This document shows, piece after piece, positions 24,960 to 32,256 of a stretch of DNA of 61,257 nt. The position numbers and the translations under genes are program-made. Below the pieces are notes generated by a model. The model was not told the DNA's origin and did not search any database. It worked only from the letters and a program-made list of their open reading frames with translations. The stretch is from Pseudoselenomonas ruminantium (GTDB taxonomy: Bacteria > Bacillota > Negativicutes > Selenomonadales > Selenomonadaceae), in contig SVBX01000019.1 of the NCBI GenBank assembly GCA_015058655.1, positions 1 through 61,257 of the forward strand, in the 5' to 3' direction. Numbering within the stretch: the first letter of the stretch is position 1; every line of letters begins with the position of its first letter.

Positions 24960-25993
24960 ATGGTGAAATGGTGGCTGAAGGCAGGCGTGGACTTGGGAAT
25001 ATTCGCGGCGGCGGGGCTTTTCTCCGGCTGTCTGAGGGAGCAGCCCTCTGACAAGGGCAGTTCAAGGGCGAAGGCGGAGTTCCTGAATGTTTCTTACGAC
25101 CCTACCCGCGAGCTGTACGCCGAATTTGATCATGTTTTTGGTGAGAGATGGAAGCAGCAGACGGGTCAGGAGGTGGATTTCAATCACTCCAATGCCGGCT
25201 CAAGCCTGCAGGCCCTTTCTGTCATTGGCGGCACGAAAGCTGATGTGGTGACTCTGGCTCTGGCCTATGATGTGGATGAGATAGCCAGGCGGGGTTGATT
25301 GACAAGGACTGGCGCAAGAAGTTCCCGGATAACTCAGCCCCCTACACCTCTACCATCGTGTTTTTGGTGAGGAAGGGGAATCCTCAGAACATCCGGGACT
25401 GGGACGATCTGATTTGGCCCGGCGTGAAAATCGTCACGCCGAACCCCAAGACCTCAGGCGCTGCCCGTTGGGGGTATCTGGCGGCCTGGGAGTACGCCAG
25501 CTGGAAGAGTGAAGGCGATGAAGGCAGGATCAAGGATTTTATGCGGGAACTCTACAAAAATGTGGTGTCCCTGGATGACGGCGCCCGCGGCGCCACCAAG
25601 ACTTTCATAGACCTGGGCAAGGGTGATGTGCTCATTGACTGGGAAAATGAGGCCCTGGCAGCGGTGAACGCCTATCCCGATTTTGAAATCGTGAGGCCTT
25701 CCGTCTCCATCCTGGCAGAGCCCAGCGTGGCGGTGGTGGATGCTGTAGTTGACAAGAAGGGCACCCGGGAGATAGCAGAGGAGTATATCCAATACCTGTA
25801 TTCCCTGCCCGGTCAGGAGATTGCTGCGAAGAATTTCTACCGTCCCCGCAATATGCAGGTTTTTGCCAAATACAAGTCGAATTTCCCGGAGCTGAATCTC
25901 GTCACGGTGGACGAGGCTTTTGGCGGCTGGGATAAGGCTTATGAAAAGCACTTTGCCGGCGGCGGCACCTTTGACCAGATTTATCGCAGATAA
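24960..25993 (+). pseudogene. sbp: Second sulfate-binding protein gene, frameshifted
   Basis: A paralogue of the gene at 4357 along its whole length: lipobox [40 protein letters not shown], then a one-base loss near 25296 gives TGA. The other frame continues [20 protein letters not shown] to the natural end DQIYRR. The break falls exactly where the intact copy reads QAGLIEKDW. Either a recent inactivation or a sequencing error. No own promoter was seen; it follows the DUF1847 gene. Confidence 0.88.
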
Positions 25994-26001
25994 AATGATA
26001 A

Positions 26002-26037
26002 AAACCTATTGACACACAGGGTGTAATAGTGTAACAT
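26002..26037 (+). promoter_or_regulatory. Sulfur-operon promoter/operator (copy C)
   Basis: AACCTATTGACACACAGGGTGTAA region: -35 TTGACA (26009-26014), 17-nt spacer, -10 TAACAT (26032-26037). The palindrome is weaker than in copy A. Confidence 0.65.
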
Positions 26038-26081
26038 AAGGACATGTCAAAGATAACTGACATCTTCTTACAATTTAAGTT

Positions 26082-26152
26082 GAGCTGACCAAAAAAATTG
26101 GAGGCTCCAGAAGCAAGACCCTTTGAAGGGAGTGCTTTTGGAGCCTCTTTCT
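26082..26152 (+). ncRNA. Conserved sulfur leader RNA with terminator (copy C)
   Basis: GCTGACCAAAAAAATTGGAG, then GGCTCCAGAAGCA pairing with TGCTTTTGGAGCC and CTCTTTC. The stem sequence differs from copies A and B but pairing is kept. Confidence 0.65.
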
Positions 26153-26179
26153 ATGCAAAGTGCGAAAGGGGATTTTACT

Positions 26180-27463
26180 ATGAGCCAGTACAAATTTGAA
26201 ACCTTGCAGCTTCATGTGGGACAGGAGCAGCCGGATCCGGCTACGGATGCACGGGCAGTCCCCATTTATCAGACTACTTCCTATGTTTTCCGCAACAGCC
26301 AGCACGCAGCTGACCGCTTTGGCCTGGCTGATGCAGGCAACATTTACGGCAGGCTTACCAATTCTACCCAGGATGTGCTGGAGAAGCGCATTGCCGCTTT
26401 GGAAGGGGGCAGCGCAGCACTGGCAGTAGCTTCCGGGGCAGCAGCCATCACCTACACCATTCAGGCGCTGGCCGGAAACGGCGGTCATATCGTAGCTCAG
26501 AAGACCATCTATGGCGGCACTTACAACCTGCTGGCCCACACTCTCCCCCAGTTCGGCGTGGAGGCTACCTTCGTGGATGCCCATAACCTCAGCGAGGTGG
26601 AAGGAGCCATTAAGGAGAACACCAGGGCTATCTATCTGGAGACTTTGGGCAACCCCAACAGCGACATTCCCGATATTGACGCCATCGCTGAGATTGCTCA
26701 CAAGCACGGCCTGCCGGTAGTGGTGGACAACACCTTCGGCACCCCGTACCTCATCCGTCCCTTTGAGCATGGGGCAGATATCGTGGTACACTCCGCCACC
26801 AAGTTCATCGGCGGCCACGGCACCACCCTGGGGGGCATCATCGTTGATGGCGGCAAGTTCGACTGGAAGAAGAGTGGCAAGTATCCCGGCATCGCCGACC
26901 CGAACCCCAGCTACCATGGCGTATCCTTCTACGAGGCTGTAGGCCCGGCTGCTTTCGTTACCTACATCCGCGCTATCCTGCTCCGCGATGAAGGTGCGGC
27001 CATCTCACCCTTCAATGCCTTCCTGCTGCTGCAGGGTGTGGAGACCCTTTCCCTGCGCCTGGAGCGTCATGGTGAGAACGCCAAGAAGGTAGTGGAGTTC
27101 CTCAGCAAGCACCCCAAGGTAGCCAAGGTGAACCATCCTTCCCTGCCTGACCATCCGGACCATGCTCTCTATGAGAAGTATTTCCCCAATGGCGGTGCTT
27201 CCATCTTCACCTTTGAAATCAAGGGGGGCAAGGAAGCAGCCTGGAAGTTCATCGACAATCTGAAGATCTTCTCCCTGCTGGCCAATGTGGCAGATGTGAA
27301 GAGCCTGGTAATCCATCCGGCTTCCACCACCCACAGCCAGCTCACCGATGAGGAACTGGCAGACCAGGGCATCAGCCAGAGCACCATCCGTCTGTCCATC
27401 GGCACGGAGCACATTGACGACATCATTGCAGACCTGGAGAACGGTTTTGCAGCTGTGAAATAA
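26180..27463 (+). CDS. metY: O-acetylhomoserine sulfhydrylase
   Basis: 427 residues from the ATG at 26180; upstream in-frame ATGs lie in the leader RNA. The start [20 protein letters not shown], and [28 protein letters not shown] and PLP Lys in [14 protein letters not shown] with [14 protein letters not shown] mark the MetY branch, which is longer than MetB. It makes homocysteine from O-acetylhomoserine and sulfide. Placed after promoter C and leader C and cotranscribed with cysK. Confidence 0.93.
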   Translation: MSQYKFETLQLHVGQEQPDPATDARAVPIYQTTSYVFRNSQHAADRFGLADAGNIYGRLTNSTQDVLEKRIAALEGGSAALAVASGAAAITYTIQALAGNGGHIVAQKTIYGGTYNLLAHTLPQFGVEATFVDAHNLSEVEGAIKENTRAIYLETLGNPNSDIPDIDAIAEIAHKHGLPVVVDNTFGTPYLIRPFEHGADIVVHSATKFIGGHGTTLGGIIVDGGKFDWKKSGKYPGIADPNPSYHGVSFYEAVGPAAFVTYIRAILLRDEGAAISPFNAFLLLQGVETLSLRLERHGENAKKVVEFLSKHPKVAKVNHPSLPDHPDHALYEKYFPNGGASIFTFEIKGGKEAAWKFIDNLKIFSLLANVADVKSLVIHPASTTHSQLTDEELADQGISQSTIRLSIGTEHIDDIIADLENGFAAVK

Positions 27464-27475
27464 GGAGGCATTCTC

Positions 27476-28408
27476 ATGGCAAAGATTTATGAAAGCGTAG
27501 CAGAGCTCATCGGCGGCACGCCGCTTTTGAAGGCCAACAATTTCATCAAGGCCAATGATCTGAAGGCCAACATTCTGGTGAAGCTGGAGTATCTGAATCC
27601 TGCGGGCAGCGTGAAAGACCGCATTGCCAAGGCCATGATCGAGGAAGCTGAGAAAGCAGGCAAGATCACCAAGGATACGGTCATCATCGAGCCTACCAGC
27701 GGCAATACGGGCATCGGCCTGGCCAGCTTTGCTGCCGCCAGGGGCTACAGGGCTATCCTCACCATGCCGGAGACCATGAGCGTGGAGCGCAGGAACCTTC
27801 TCAAAGCCTACGGGGCAGAGATCGTGCTCACCGACGGCGCCAAGGGCATGAAGGGAGCCATTGCCAAGGCCGAGGAACTGGCCAAGGAGACCCCGGGGGC
27901 TTTCATCCCCTCCCAGTTCACCAATCAGGCCAACCCTGCCGCCCATTTTGCCACCACAGGCCCTGAGATCTGGCAGGACACCGAGGGCAAGGTAGATGCC
28001 TTTGTGGCAGGGGTAGGCACCGGCGGCACCCTTACCGGCGTGGGTCGCTATCTCAAGCAGCAGAAAGCAGATGTCCATGTGGTGGCGGTGGAGCCGGAAA
28101 CTTCGCCTGTGCTTAGCAAAGGCACTCCAGGTCCACACAAGATTCAGGGCATCGGCGCAGGCTTCGTGCCGGAAACGCTCGACCAGAAGGTTTACGATGA
28201 GGTGCTGCCCATTGCCAATGAGGAGGCTTTCAAGTATGGACGCCAGTTTGCCCACAGCGAAGGTGTGCTGGTAGGCATCAGCTCCGGCGCGGCTCTGGCT
28301 GCCGCCGTGCAGCTGGCAAAGCGCCCCGAGTTTGCGGGCAAGAACATTGTGGTGCTGCTGCCGGATACCGGCGACAGGTACCTGTCCACGGAGCTTTTTG
28401 CAGAGTAA
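27476..28408 (+). CDS. cysK: Cysteine synthase A
   Basis: 310 residues. PLP Lys in [11 protein letters not shown] (~42), substrate loop [15 protein letters not shown]-phosphate [12 protein letters not shown] and C-terminal [14 protein letters not shown] are all as in CysK. It makes cysteine from O-acetylserine and sulfide. In Firmicutes CysK is also the partner of CymR, which fits the regulator at 17441. An AAGGAGG ribosome site lies 13 bp after metY. Confidence 0.95.
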   Translation: MAKIYESVAELIGGTPLLKANNFIKANDLKANILVKLEYLNPAGSVKDRIAKAMIEEAEKAGKITKDTVIIEPTSGNTGIGLASFAAARGYRAILTMPETMSVERRNLLKAYGAEIVLTDGAKGMKGAIAKAEELAKETPGAFIPSQFTNQANPAAHFATTGPEIWQDTEGKVDAFVAGVGTGGTLTGVGRYLKQQKADVHVVAVEPETSPVLSKGTPGPHKIQGIGAGFVPETLDQKVYDEVLPIANEEAFKYGRQFAHSEGVLVGISSGAALAAAVQLAKRPEFAGKNIVVLLPDTGDRYLSTELFAE

Positions 28409-28419
28409 TATGAGAATAC

Positions 28420-28447
28420 AGGCCTTGCCGGCGCGGCGGGGCCTTTT
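28420..28447 (+). terminator. Terminator after cysK
   Basis: GGCC-TT-GCCG, GCG loop, CGGC-GG-GGCC, followed by TTTT; 12 bp past the cysK stop. Confidence 0.8.
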
Positions 28448-28498
28448 CGTCTTTTGAGAATGCATGTGATTTTTCCTTAGTTTCTCGGGGGGATAAAT

Positions 28499-28695
28499 AT
28501 GGCCAATTTTGATAAAGTGACAGACAGGCAGGGGACGGATTGCCTGAAATACGATTTTGCTGTGGAACGGGGCTATCCGAAGGAGGTGCTGCCCTTCTGG
28601 GTGGCGGATATGGACTTTCCCACTGCAGCACCTATAGTTAAGGCCTTGGAGGAGCGGGCTGCTCATGGCATCTTTGGTTACACGGATATCAAGGA
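28499..28695 (+). pseudogene. patB: MalY/PatB-type aminotransferase, 5' fragment
   Basis: GGGGG ribosome site, then [40 protein letters not shown] and [11 protein letters not shown], the N-terminus of PatB cystathionine beta-lyases (normally ~390 residues). After about 65 residues the DNA switches into recombinase sequence. It was the next sulfur gene before the insertion or deletion. Confidence 0.8.
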
Positions 28696-29046
28696 GAAAT
28701 CCCTCAGTATTATGTGACGGGCAACCATGAACCCATCATACCGCCAGCCACCTTCGACCTGGTGCAGGAGCAGATTTGCGATACAGCAGAACTGGAAGTC
28801 GAAAGCCAGCATTTGCTGGAAGAGTTGCAGATGCTCTCGGATATGTTGCAAAAATGTGTCAGCGAAAACGCCCGCATTGCCCAGGACCAGGGAGAATACC
28901 AAATGCGGTACAATGAGCTGGTCAGCCGCTACGATGCTGTCAAGGGCAGACACACAGCAACGGAAAAAGCCATCAGGGAAAGGCAGGCCAAGGCAGAGCG
29001 TCTGGAGGCTTTTGCCGAGGCTCTGGAATCAATGTCATTAAGTTAA
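28692..29046 (+). pseudogene. Large serine recombinase, C-terminal part
   Basis: In a frame without start, [20 protein letters not shown] is followed by FDLVQEQI and a long coiled segment ending RQAKAERLEAFAEALESMSL. This resembles the recombinase/zinc-ribbon region and trailing coiled coil of large serine recombinases of transposons and phages. The catalytic N-terminal domain is missing. The stop codon lies within an IS end (29034), so both ends are truncated. Confidence 0.7.
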
Positions 29047-29100
29047 GCCCAAATCACACAAATCGGCCTTCTCCACTTTTTTGGAGGGGGCTGTTTTTAT
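29034..29100 (+). mobile_element. IS end remnant (AATGTCATTAAGTTAAG type), copy 1
   Basis: AATGTCATTAAGTTAAGCCC followed by CACACAAATCGGCCTTCTCC and a T-rich stem. The same block occurs at 48598-48667, and its inverted end at about 35008-35023. Reads as the terminal repeat and leader of one IS family left behind after deletion. Confidence 0.5.
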
Positions 29101-29104
29101 TGTT

Positions 29105-29143
29105 CATATACAGTGGACAGCTAACCAAGAAAGAGGACTTTGA
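29105..29143 (+). repeat. 39-bp direct repeat, left copy
   Basis: CATATACAGTGGACAGCTAA followed by CCAAGAAAGAGGACTTTGA; the copy at 31428-31466 differs at two positions. The pair brackets the five-gene GG cluster. Confidence 0.8.
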
Positions 29144-29170
29144 GGGCATAGCAACTTTTTTCAAAAATCA

Positions 29171-29200
29171 TGTAACACTTTTCGATTTCAGGCGTATAAA
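29171..29200 (+). promoter_or_regulatory. ECF-type promoter for GG-leader genes 6-8
   Basis: TGTAAC (29171-29176), 16-nt spacer, CGTATAAA (29193-29200), then GAGACAGAAA. The clearest plus-strand example. Confidence 0.62.
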
Positions 29201-29254
29201 GAGACAGAAAAGTAAAAAACGTCCTGCGGGCGGGGAAAAGAAAAGGTGGTCATG

Positions 29255-29614
29255 ATGAAGCTGAAAAATGAAAACAAGCTTGCGGACGCGGATTTGGAGC
29301 AGGTTGTCGGTGGCGGTCAGCTTGACCAGGATTCGAGATTCTTGAATGTGCTGCTTCAAGGGCGCGAGGGGCACTGCGGGAGATATGGCTTTTGGACAGT
29401 CAAAAAGCACAAGGACGAAATAGTGAGAGCATGGGCCTCGGTGGGCGTTGAGTTTTCTGATACTGTCACACCATATGGAGGACCTCATGCATGTAAGCCA
29501 TCAAAAAGTTTCCATTACTGCATCAATGGCAAAGAGGTCAGCCAATGCGAAGCGTGGCTCCACGCGGAGCAGGTGGTGGGCAAGCACTTGAAACGCGCGG
29601 ATTGGGATTGGTAA
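29255..29614 (+). CDS. GG-leader secreted protein 6 (WDW family)
   Basis: 119 residues from the ATG at 29255 (AAAAGG ribosome site; the ATG at 29252 is too close). Leader MKLKNENKLADADLEQVVGG. The cargo GQLDQDSRFLNVLLQGREGH then CGRYG is the longest of the main type because of an insertion (SDTVTPYGGPHACKPSKSFH) before YCINGKEVSQ; it has four Cys and ends KHLKRADWDW. First gene of a likely three-gene transcript with genes 7 and 8. Confidence 0.82.
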   Translation: MKLKNENKLADADLEQVVGGGQLDQDSRFLNVLLQGREGHCGRYGFWTVKKHKDEIVRAWASVGVEFSDTVTPYGGPHACKPSKSFHYCINGKEVSQCEAWLHAEQVVGKHLKRADWDW

Positions 29615-29656
29615 CGCGAAAAGATGAAAAGAAAAGCTAAAAAAGGAGCGATTGAA

Positions 29657-30013
29657 ATGACGGAACTTAAAAATGCAAAGCTGAACGATGAGGAACTTGA
29701 CCAGGTAGTAGGCGGAAGCTGCTACGACCTGGCGGAAGACAGCCGTTTTTTGAACTCGTTGAACGGTTCGACGGACCGTTATGGCGCATGGAAGATACAT
29801 AACTCCAAGGATCGGCTTTTAATCATTGAAAATGCGTGGGCAAAATTGGGAATCGGCATTATTTGCCCTGACGACCCCACGGATTATGATACGAAGATTC
29901 AATATGTGCTCATTGACGGCGGGAAGATCACGCCCATCACGCAGGAACAGGCGCGCCAGCACGCAATGGATGTCACAGGTCATCACATGACATATAATGA
30001 ATGGCATGGGTAA
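29657..30013 (+). CDS. GG-leader secreted protein 7 (type B)
   Basis: 118 residues, start set by AAAAGGAG 7 nt upstream. Leader MTELKNAKLNDEELDQVVGG. The cargo SCYDLAEDSRFLNSLNGSTD matches gene 2 nearly throughout but ends HHMTYNEWHG instead of a WKW/WDW tail, so the C-terminus has diverged. Two Cys. No promoter between it and gene 6. Confidence 0.8.
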   Translation: MTELKNAKLNDEELDQVVGGSCYDLAEDSRFLNSLNGSTDRYGAWKIHNSKDRLLIIENAWAKLGIGIICPDDPTDYDTKIQYVLIDGGKITPITQEQARQHAMDVTGHHMTYNEWHG

Positions 30014-30044
30014 GGCGATATGAAAGCGGGAAAAGGTGGTCATG

Positions 30045-30377
30045 ATGGAACTGAAAAATGAAAGCAAGCTTACGGACGCTGAGTTGGAGCAGGTTGTGGG
30101 CGGAGACAAAGATCTCGCCAACGATTCAAGATTCTTGAATGTGCTGCTTCGAGGCCGCGAGGGGCAATGTGGGAGATACGGCTCTTGGAGAAGCGATAAC
30201 CATCTGGGCGAAATTGCGAGAGCATGGGCGTCCGTAGGCGTTGAATATGGTGTAGATGATGATGAGGATTGTTTATATTATCGCATCGACGGCAAAGAGG
30301 TCAGTCAATATGAAGCGTGGCTGCATGCGGAGCAGGTGGTGGGCAAACACTTGAAGCGCGCGGATTGGGATTGGTAA
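30045..30377 (+). CDS. GG-leader secreted protein 8 (WDW family)
   Basis: 110 residues from the ATG at 30045 after AAAAGGTGG. Leader MELKNESKLTDAELEQVVGG; cargo DKDLANDSRFLNVLLRGREG then QCGRYGSW, AWASVGVEYG, YYRIDGKEVSQYEAW and the KHLKRADWDW tail. Strongly similar to genes 6 and 10, a recent tandem duplication. The PATE-like element at 30398 follows 21 bp downstream and may end the transcript. Confidence 0.82.
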   Translation: MELKNESKLTDAELEQVVGGDKDLANDSRFLNVLLRGREGQCGRYGSWRSDNHLGEIARAWASVGVEYGVDDDEDCLYYRIDGKEVSQYEAWLHAEQVVGKHLKRADWDW

Positions 30378-30397
30378 TCAGGTGTATAACGAGTACA

Positions 30398-30526
30398 AGA
30401 TGTCCCCCACTTCTATAAGTGGGGGCGGCAAACTACTAACAGGCGGCGAGTTAATATCTCCCGCCTCGTTGAAACGCTGATTGGAGGATTTTGTCTATCG
30501 ACAAAATATGAACAATGGCGTTATAA
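30398..30526 (+). repeat. Structured PATE-like repeat, copy 1
   Basis: Three stems: CCCCCAC-TTCTATAA-GTGGGGG; a GGCGG...CCGCC pairing around ATCTC; and ATTTTGTC-TATC-GACAAAAT, enclosed by AACGC (in GTTGAAACGC) pairing with GCGTT before TTATAA. Copy 2 (48782-48923) changes both sides of the last two stems together. The first hairpin resembles the left-end hairpin of the IS605-type element at 35855. Confidence 0.65.
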
Positions 30527-30583
30527 AGAACAGAAAGAAGAAATAAAACATCTGAGGATGAAAGACACGAAAGGATGATTGTA

Positions 30584-30928
30584 ATGAAACTCGATAAAGA
30601 AAACAAACTCACCAATGACGAACTCGAACAGGTAGCCGGAGGAAACGCTGGCGAATGTGCGCTTGAATCGGAATTTTTTAATGACCTTGGATATAATATT
30701 CAAGAAATGGGTTTCTTGTATATGGAGTTTAATTGGGAAGAAGGATCGGCTAAAGTCAAGGAAGCATGGGCGCATTTTGGCGTAGATTGTGATATCGCCA
30801 AGTCGAGAAAAAATGCGTATTACATCGACGGCAAGAAAGTTTCTAGGCGTGAGGCATTTAAGCATGCGGCCTATAAAGCCGGAAAGCCGGGGGTCTATGA
30901 TAATGATTATTCTAAATGTGCCCTCTGA
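30584..30928 (+). CDS. GG-leader secreted protein 9 (divergent cargo)
   Basis: 114 residues from the ATG at 30584 (GAAAGGAT upstream; the ATG at 30575 overlaps the ribosome site). Leader MKLDKENKLTNDELEQVAGG. The cargo NAGECALESEFFNDLGYNIQ lacks the RGREG/CGRYG block and the WDW tail but keeps KEAWAHFGVDCD and YYIDGKKVSRREAF. Three Cys, one in the last four residues. The repeat element directly upstream ends in GCGTTATAAAGAACAGAAAG, which resembles the -10 region of the family promoters. Confidence 0.77.
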   Translation: MKLDKENKLTNDELEQVAGGNAGECALESEFFNDLGYNIQEMGFLYMEFNWEEGSAKVKEAWAHFGVDCDIAKSRKNAYYIDGKKVSRREAFKHAAYKAGKPGVYDNDYSKCAL

Positions 30929-30945
30929 TATTTTTCAAAAAGATA

Positions 30946-30975
30946 ATTAACGTTTTTCGCCTTCGGGAGTATAAA
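30946..30975 (+). promoter_or_regulatory. ECF-type promoter for GG-leader gene 10
   Basis: ATTAAC (30946-30951), 16-nt spacer, AGTATAAA (30968-30975), then GAGACAGAAAGG. First box weaker than TGTAAC but spacing is identical. Confidence 0.52.
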
Positions 30976-31028
30976 GAGACAGAAAGGCAAATCAAACACC
31001 CGCAATTGAGATCAAGGAGGAGTTACTG

Positions 31029-31358
31029 ATGAAGCTGAAAAATGAAAACAAGCTGACGGAGGATGAGTTGGAGCAGGTTGCGGGCGGCGACGCTATGGCC
31101 GACGATTCGAGATACCTCAATGTGCTGCTTCGGGGGCGCGAGGGGCAATGCGGAAGATACGGCTATTGGAAAGCCCTGGATCACTATCGTGAAATAGTGA
31201 ACGCTTGGGCCTCGGTGGGCGTCGAATTTGAGTGCGACGGAGAGGACTTCTGTTACAGGTATTTTATTAACGGCAAGCAGGTCTCCCAATGTGAAGCGTG
31301 GCTGCACGCGGAGCAGGTGGTGGGCAAGCACTTGAAGCGCGCGGATTGGGATTGGTAA
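31029..31358 (+). CDS. GG-leader secreted protein 10 (WDW family)
   Basis: 109 residues, AAGGAGGAG ribosome site. Leader MKLKNENKLTEDELEQVAGG; cargo DAMADDSRYLNVLLRGREGQ then CGRYGYW, AWASVGVEFECDGEDFCYRY, FINGKQVSQCEAW and KHLKRADWDW. Four Cys. The 3' flank (TAACAACGAAAATAAGA) matches the flank after gene 4 in the other cluster, showing that the clusters share intergenic as well as coding sequence. A GGCTGCCC...GGGGCAG hairpin follows. Confidence 0.82.
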   Translation: MKLKNENKLTEDELEQVAGGDAMADDSRYLNVLLRGREGQCGRYGYWKALDHYREIVNAWASVGVEFECDGEDFCYRYFINGKQVSQCEAWLHAEQVVGKHLKRADWDW

Positions 31359-31375
31359 CAACGAAAATAAGATAA

Positions 31376-31416
31376 GGCTGCCCGGTAAGAAAAGGACAAA
31401 ATATCGGGGCAGTTGC
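31376..31416 (+). terminator. Possible terminator after GG-leader gene 10
   Basis: GGCTGCCCG pairs with CGGGGCAGTT over a 20-nt loop, followed by a T-rich stretch. Long loop makes it weak. Confidence 0.4.
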
Positions 31417-31427
31417 TTTATTTTATC

Positions 31428-31466
31428 CATATACAGTGGACACCTGACCAAGAAAGAGGACTTTGA
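31428..31466 (+). repeat. 39-bp direct repeat, right copy
   Basis: CATATACAGTGGACACCTGA followed by CCAAGAAAGAGGACTTTGA; 37 of 39 positions match the copy at 29105. Presumably an IS end or the target of one. Confidence 0.8.
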
Positions 31467-31505
31467 CCTGCTGTTGTATAATTTTTCCTATCGAGCTGCG
31501 TAGGG

Positions 31506-31560
31506 AAGGCTCGGTTTTGCCATAGGAGGCTCGGTTTTCGGAGAGGGAGGCTCGGTTTTG
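31506..31560 (+). repeat. Three tandem AGGCTCGGTTTT repeats
   Basis: AGGCTCGGTTTT occurs at about 31507, 31527 and 31548 with 8-9 nt between. No gene was recognised in the rest of 31470-31740, which is otherwise unremarkable apart from a CAGCC...GGCTG hairpin near 31659-31697 that could terminate the minus-strand flavoprotein gene. Confidence 0.55.
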
Positions 31561-31743
31561 CCGCGAAGCCTTGATATTGCTGGATCCGCCAGTCAGGATA
31601 AATATGTGGTAAGGTGTGATGCTATATGCGTAATCGATGCTCGAGGAGGAAAGGAAACAGCCCGAGGGCATTCCAAAGAATACTCTCAGGCTGCTTAAGA
31701 AACAAAATTGTTGATATCGATTCCGTATATCAAACTTGTTTCA

Positions 31744-32256
31744 TCATAAGTTCCTACCCATTTGCCGGATGGCAGAGAATACATCACGGTCATGGTTCGT
31801 GAAGATTCCCATATCCTCCAAGCCGAGATAACCAAGGAAATCTCCGTTATAGGAGAATTTTGCCCCCTCATACATGTTGTCATCCCCAGAGCTTAGAAAC
31901 ATCGCTATCTTTTGCAGACTATTTGGCGCAACAGGATAAAGGGCGGAGTAAAATCTGTCAATCACGCATTTCAACTGTCCCGAGATTCCGTGATAATAGA
32001 TTGGCGAAGCCAACACAAGCATATTCGTTTCACGCAGTTTATCGTAAATTTCCTGCATATCGTCCTTTTGTGCGCACTGCCCGTTGCCTTTGCCGTGGCA
32101 ATATTCACACGCAATGCAGCCTTTTATGTTCAGGCGGCATACATTTATGACATCGACCATATGACCGGCTTGCTCTGCCGCTTCCTTGAATACGCCCGTC
32201 ATCTTTGCCGTGTTTCCATTCGGCCTGGGACTGCCGTTCAGCACAAGTATCTTCAC
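31744..32256 (-). CDS. NAD(P)H-dependent FMN reductase / flavodoxin-fold protein
   Basis: 170 residues from a GTG at 32256 preceded by GAGGTGAGG. FMN phosphate loop LNGSPRPNGNT (~6-16), Cys-rich CIACEYCHGKGNGQCAQKDD typical of iron-sulfur flavoproteins and related reductases, and ASPIYYHGISGQLKCVIDRF. Slightly short at the C-terminus compared with ~185-residue relatives. The start overlaps the stop of the hydrolase gene, so the two are coupled. Confidence 0.83.
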   Translation of the reverse strand: MKILVLNGSPRPNGNTAKMTGVFKEAAEQAGHMVDVINVCRLNIKGCIACEYCHGKGNGQCAQKDDMQEIYDKLRETNMLVLASPIYYHGISGQLKCVIDRFYSALYPVAPNSLQKIAMFLSSGDDNMYEGAKFSYNGDFLGYLGLEDMGIFTNHDRDVFSAIRQMGRNL

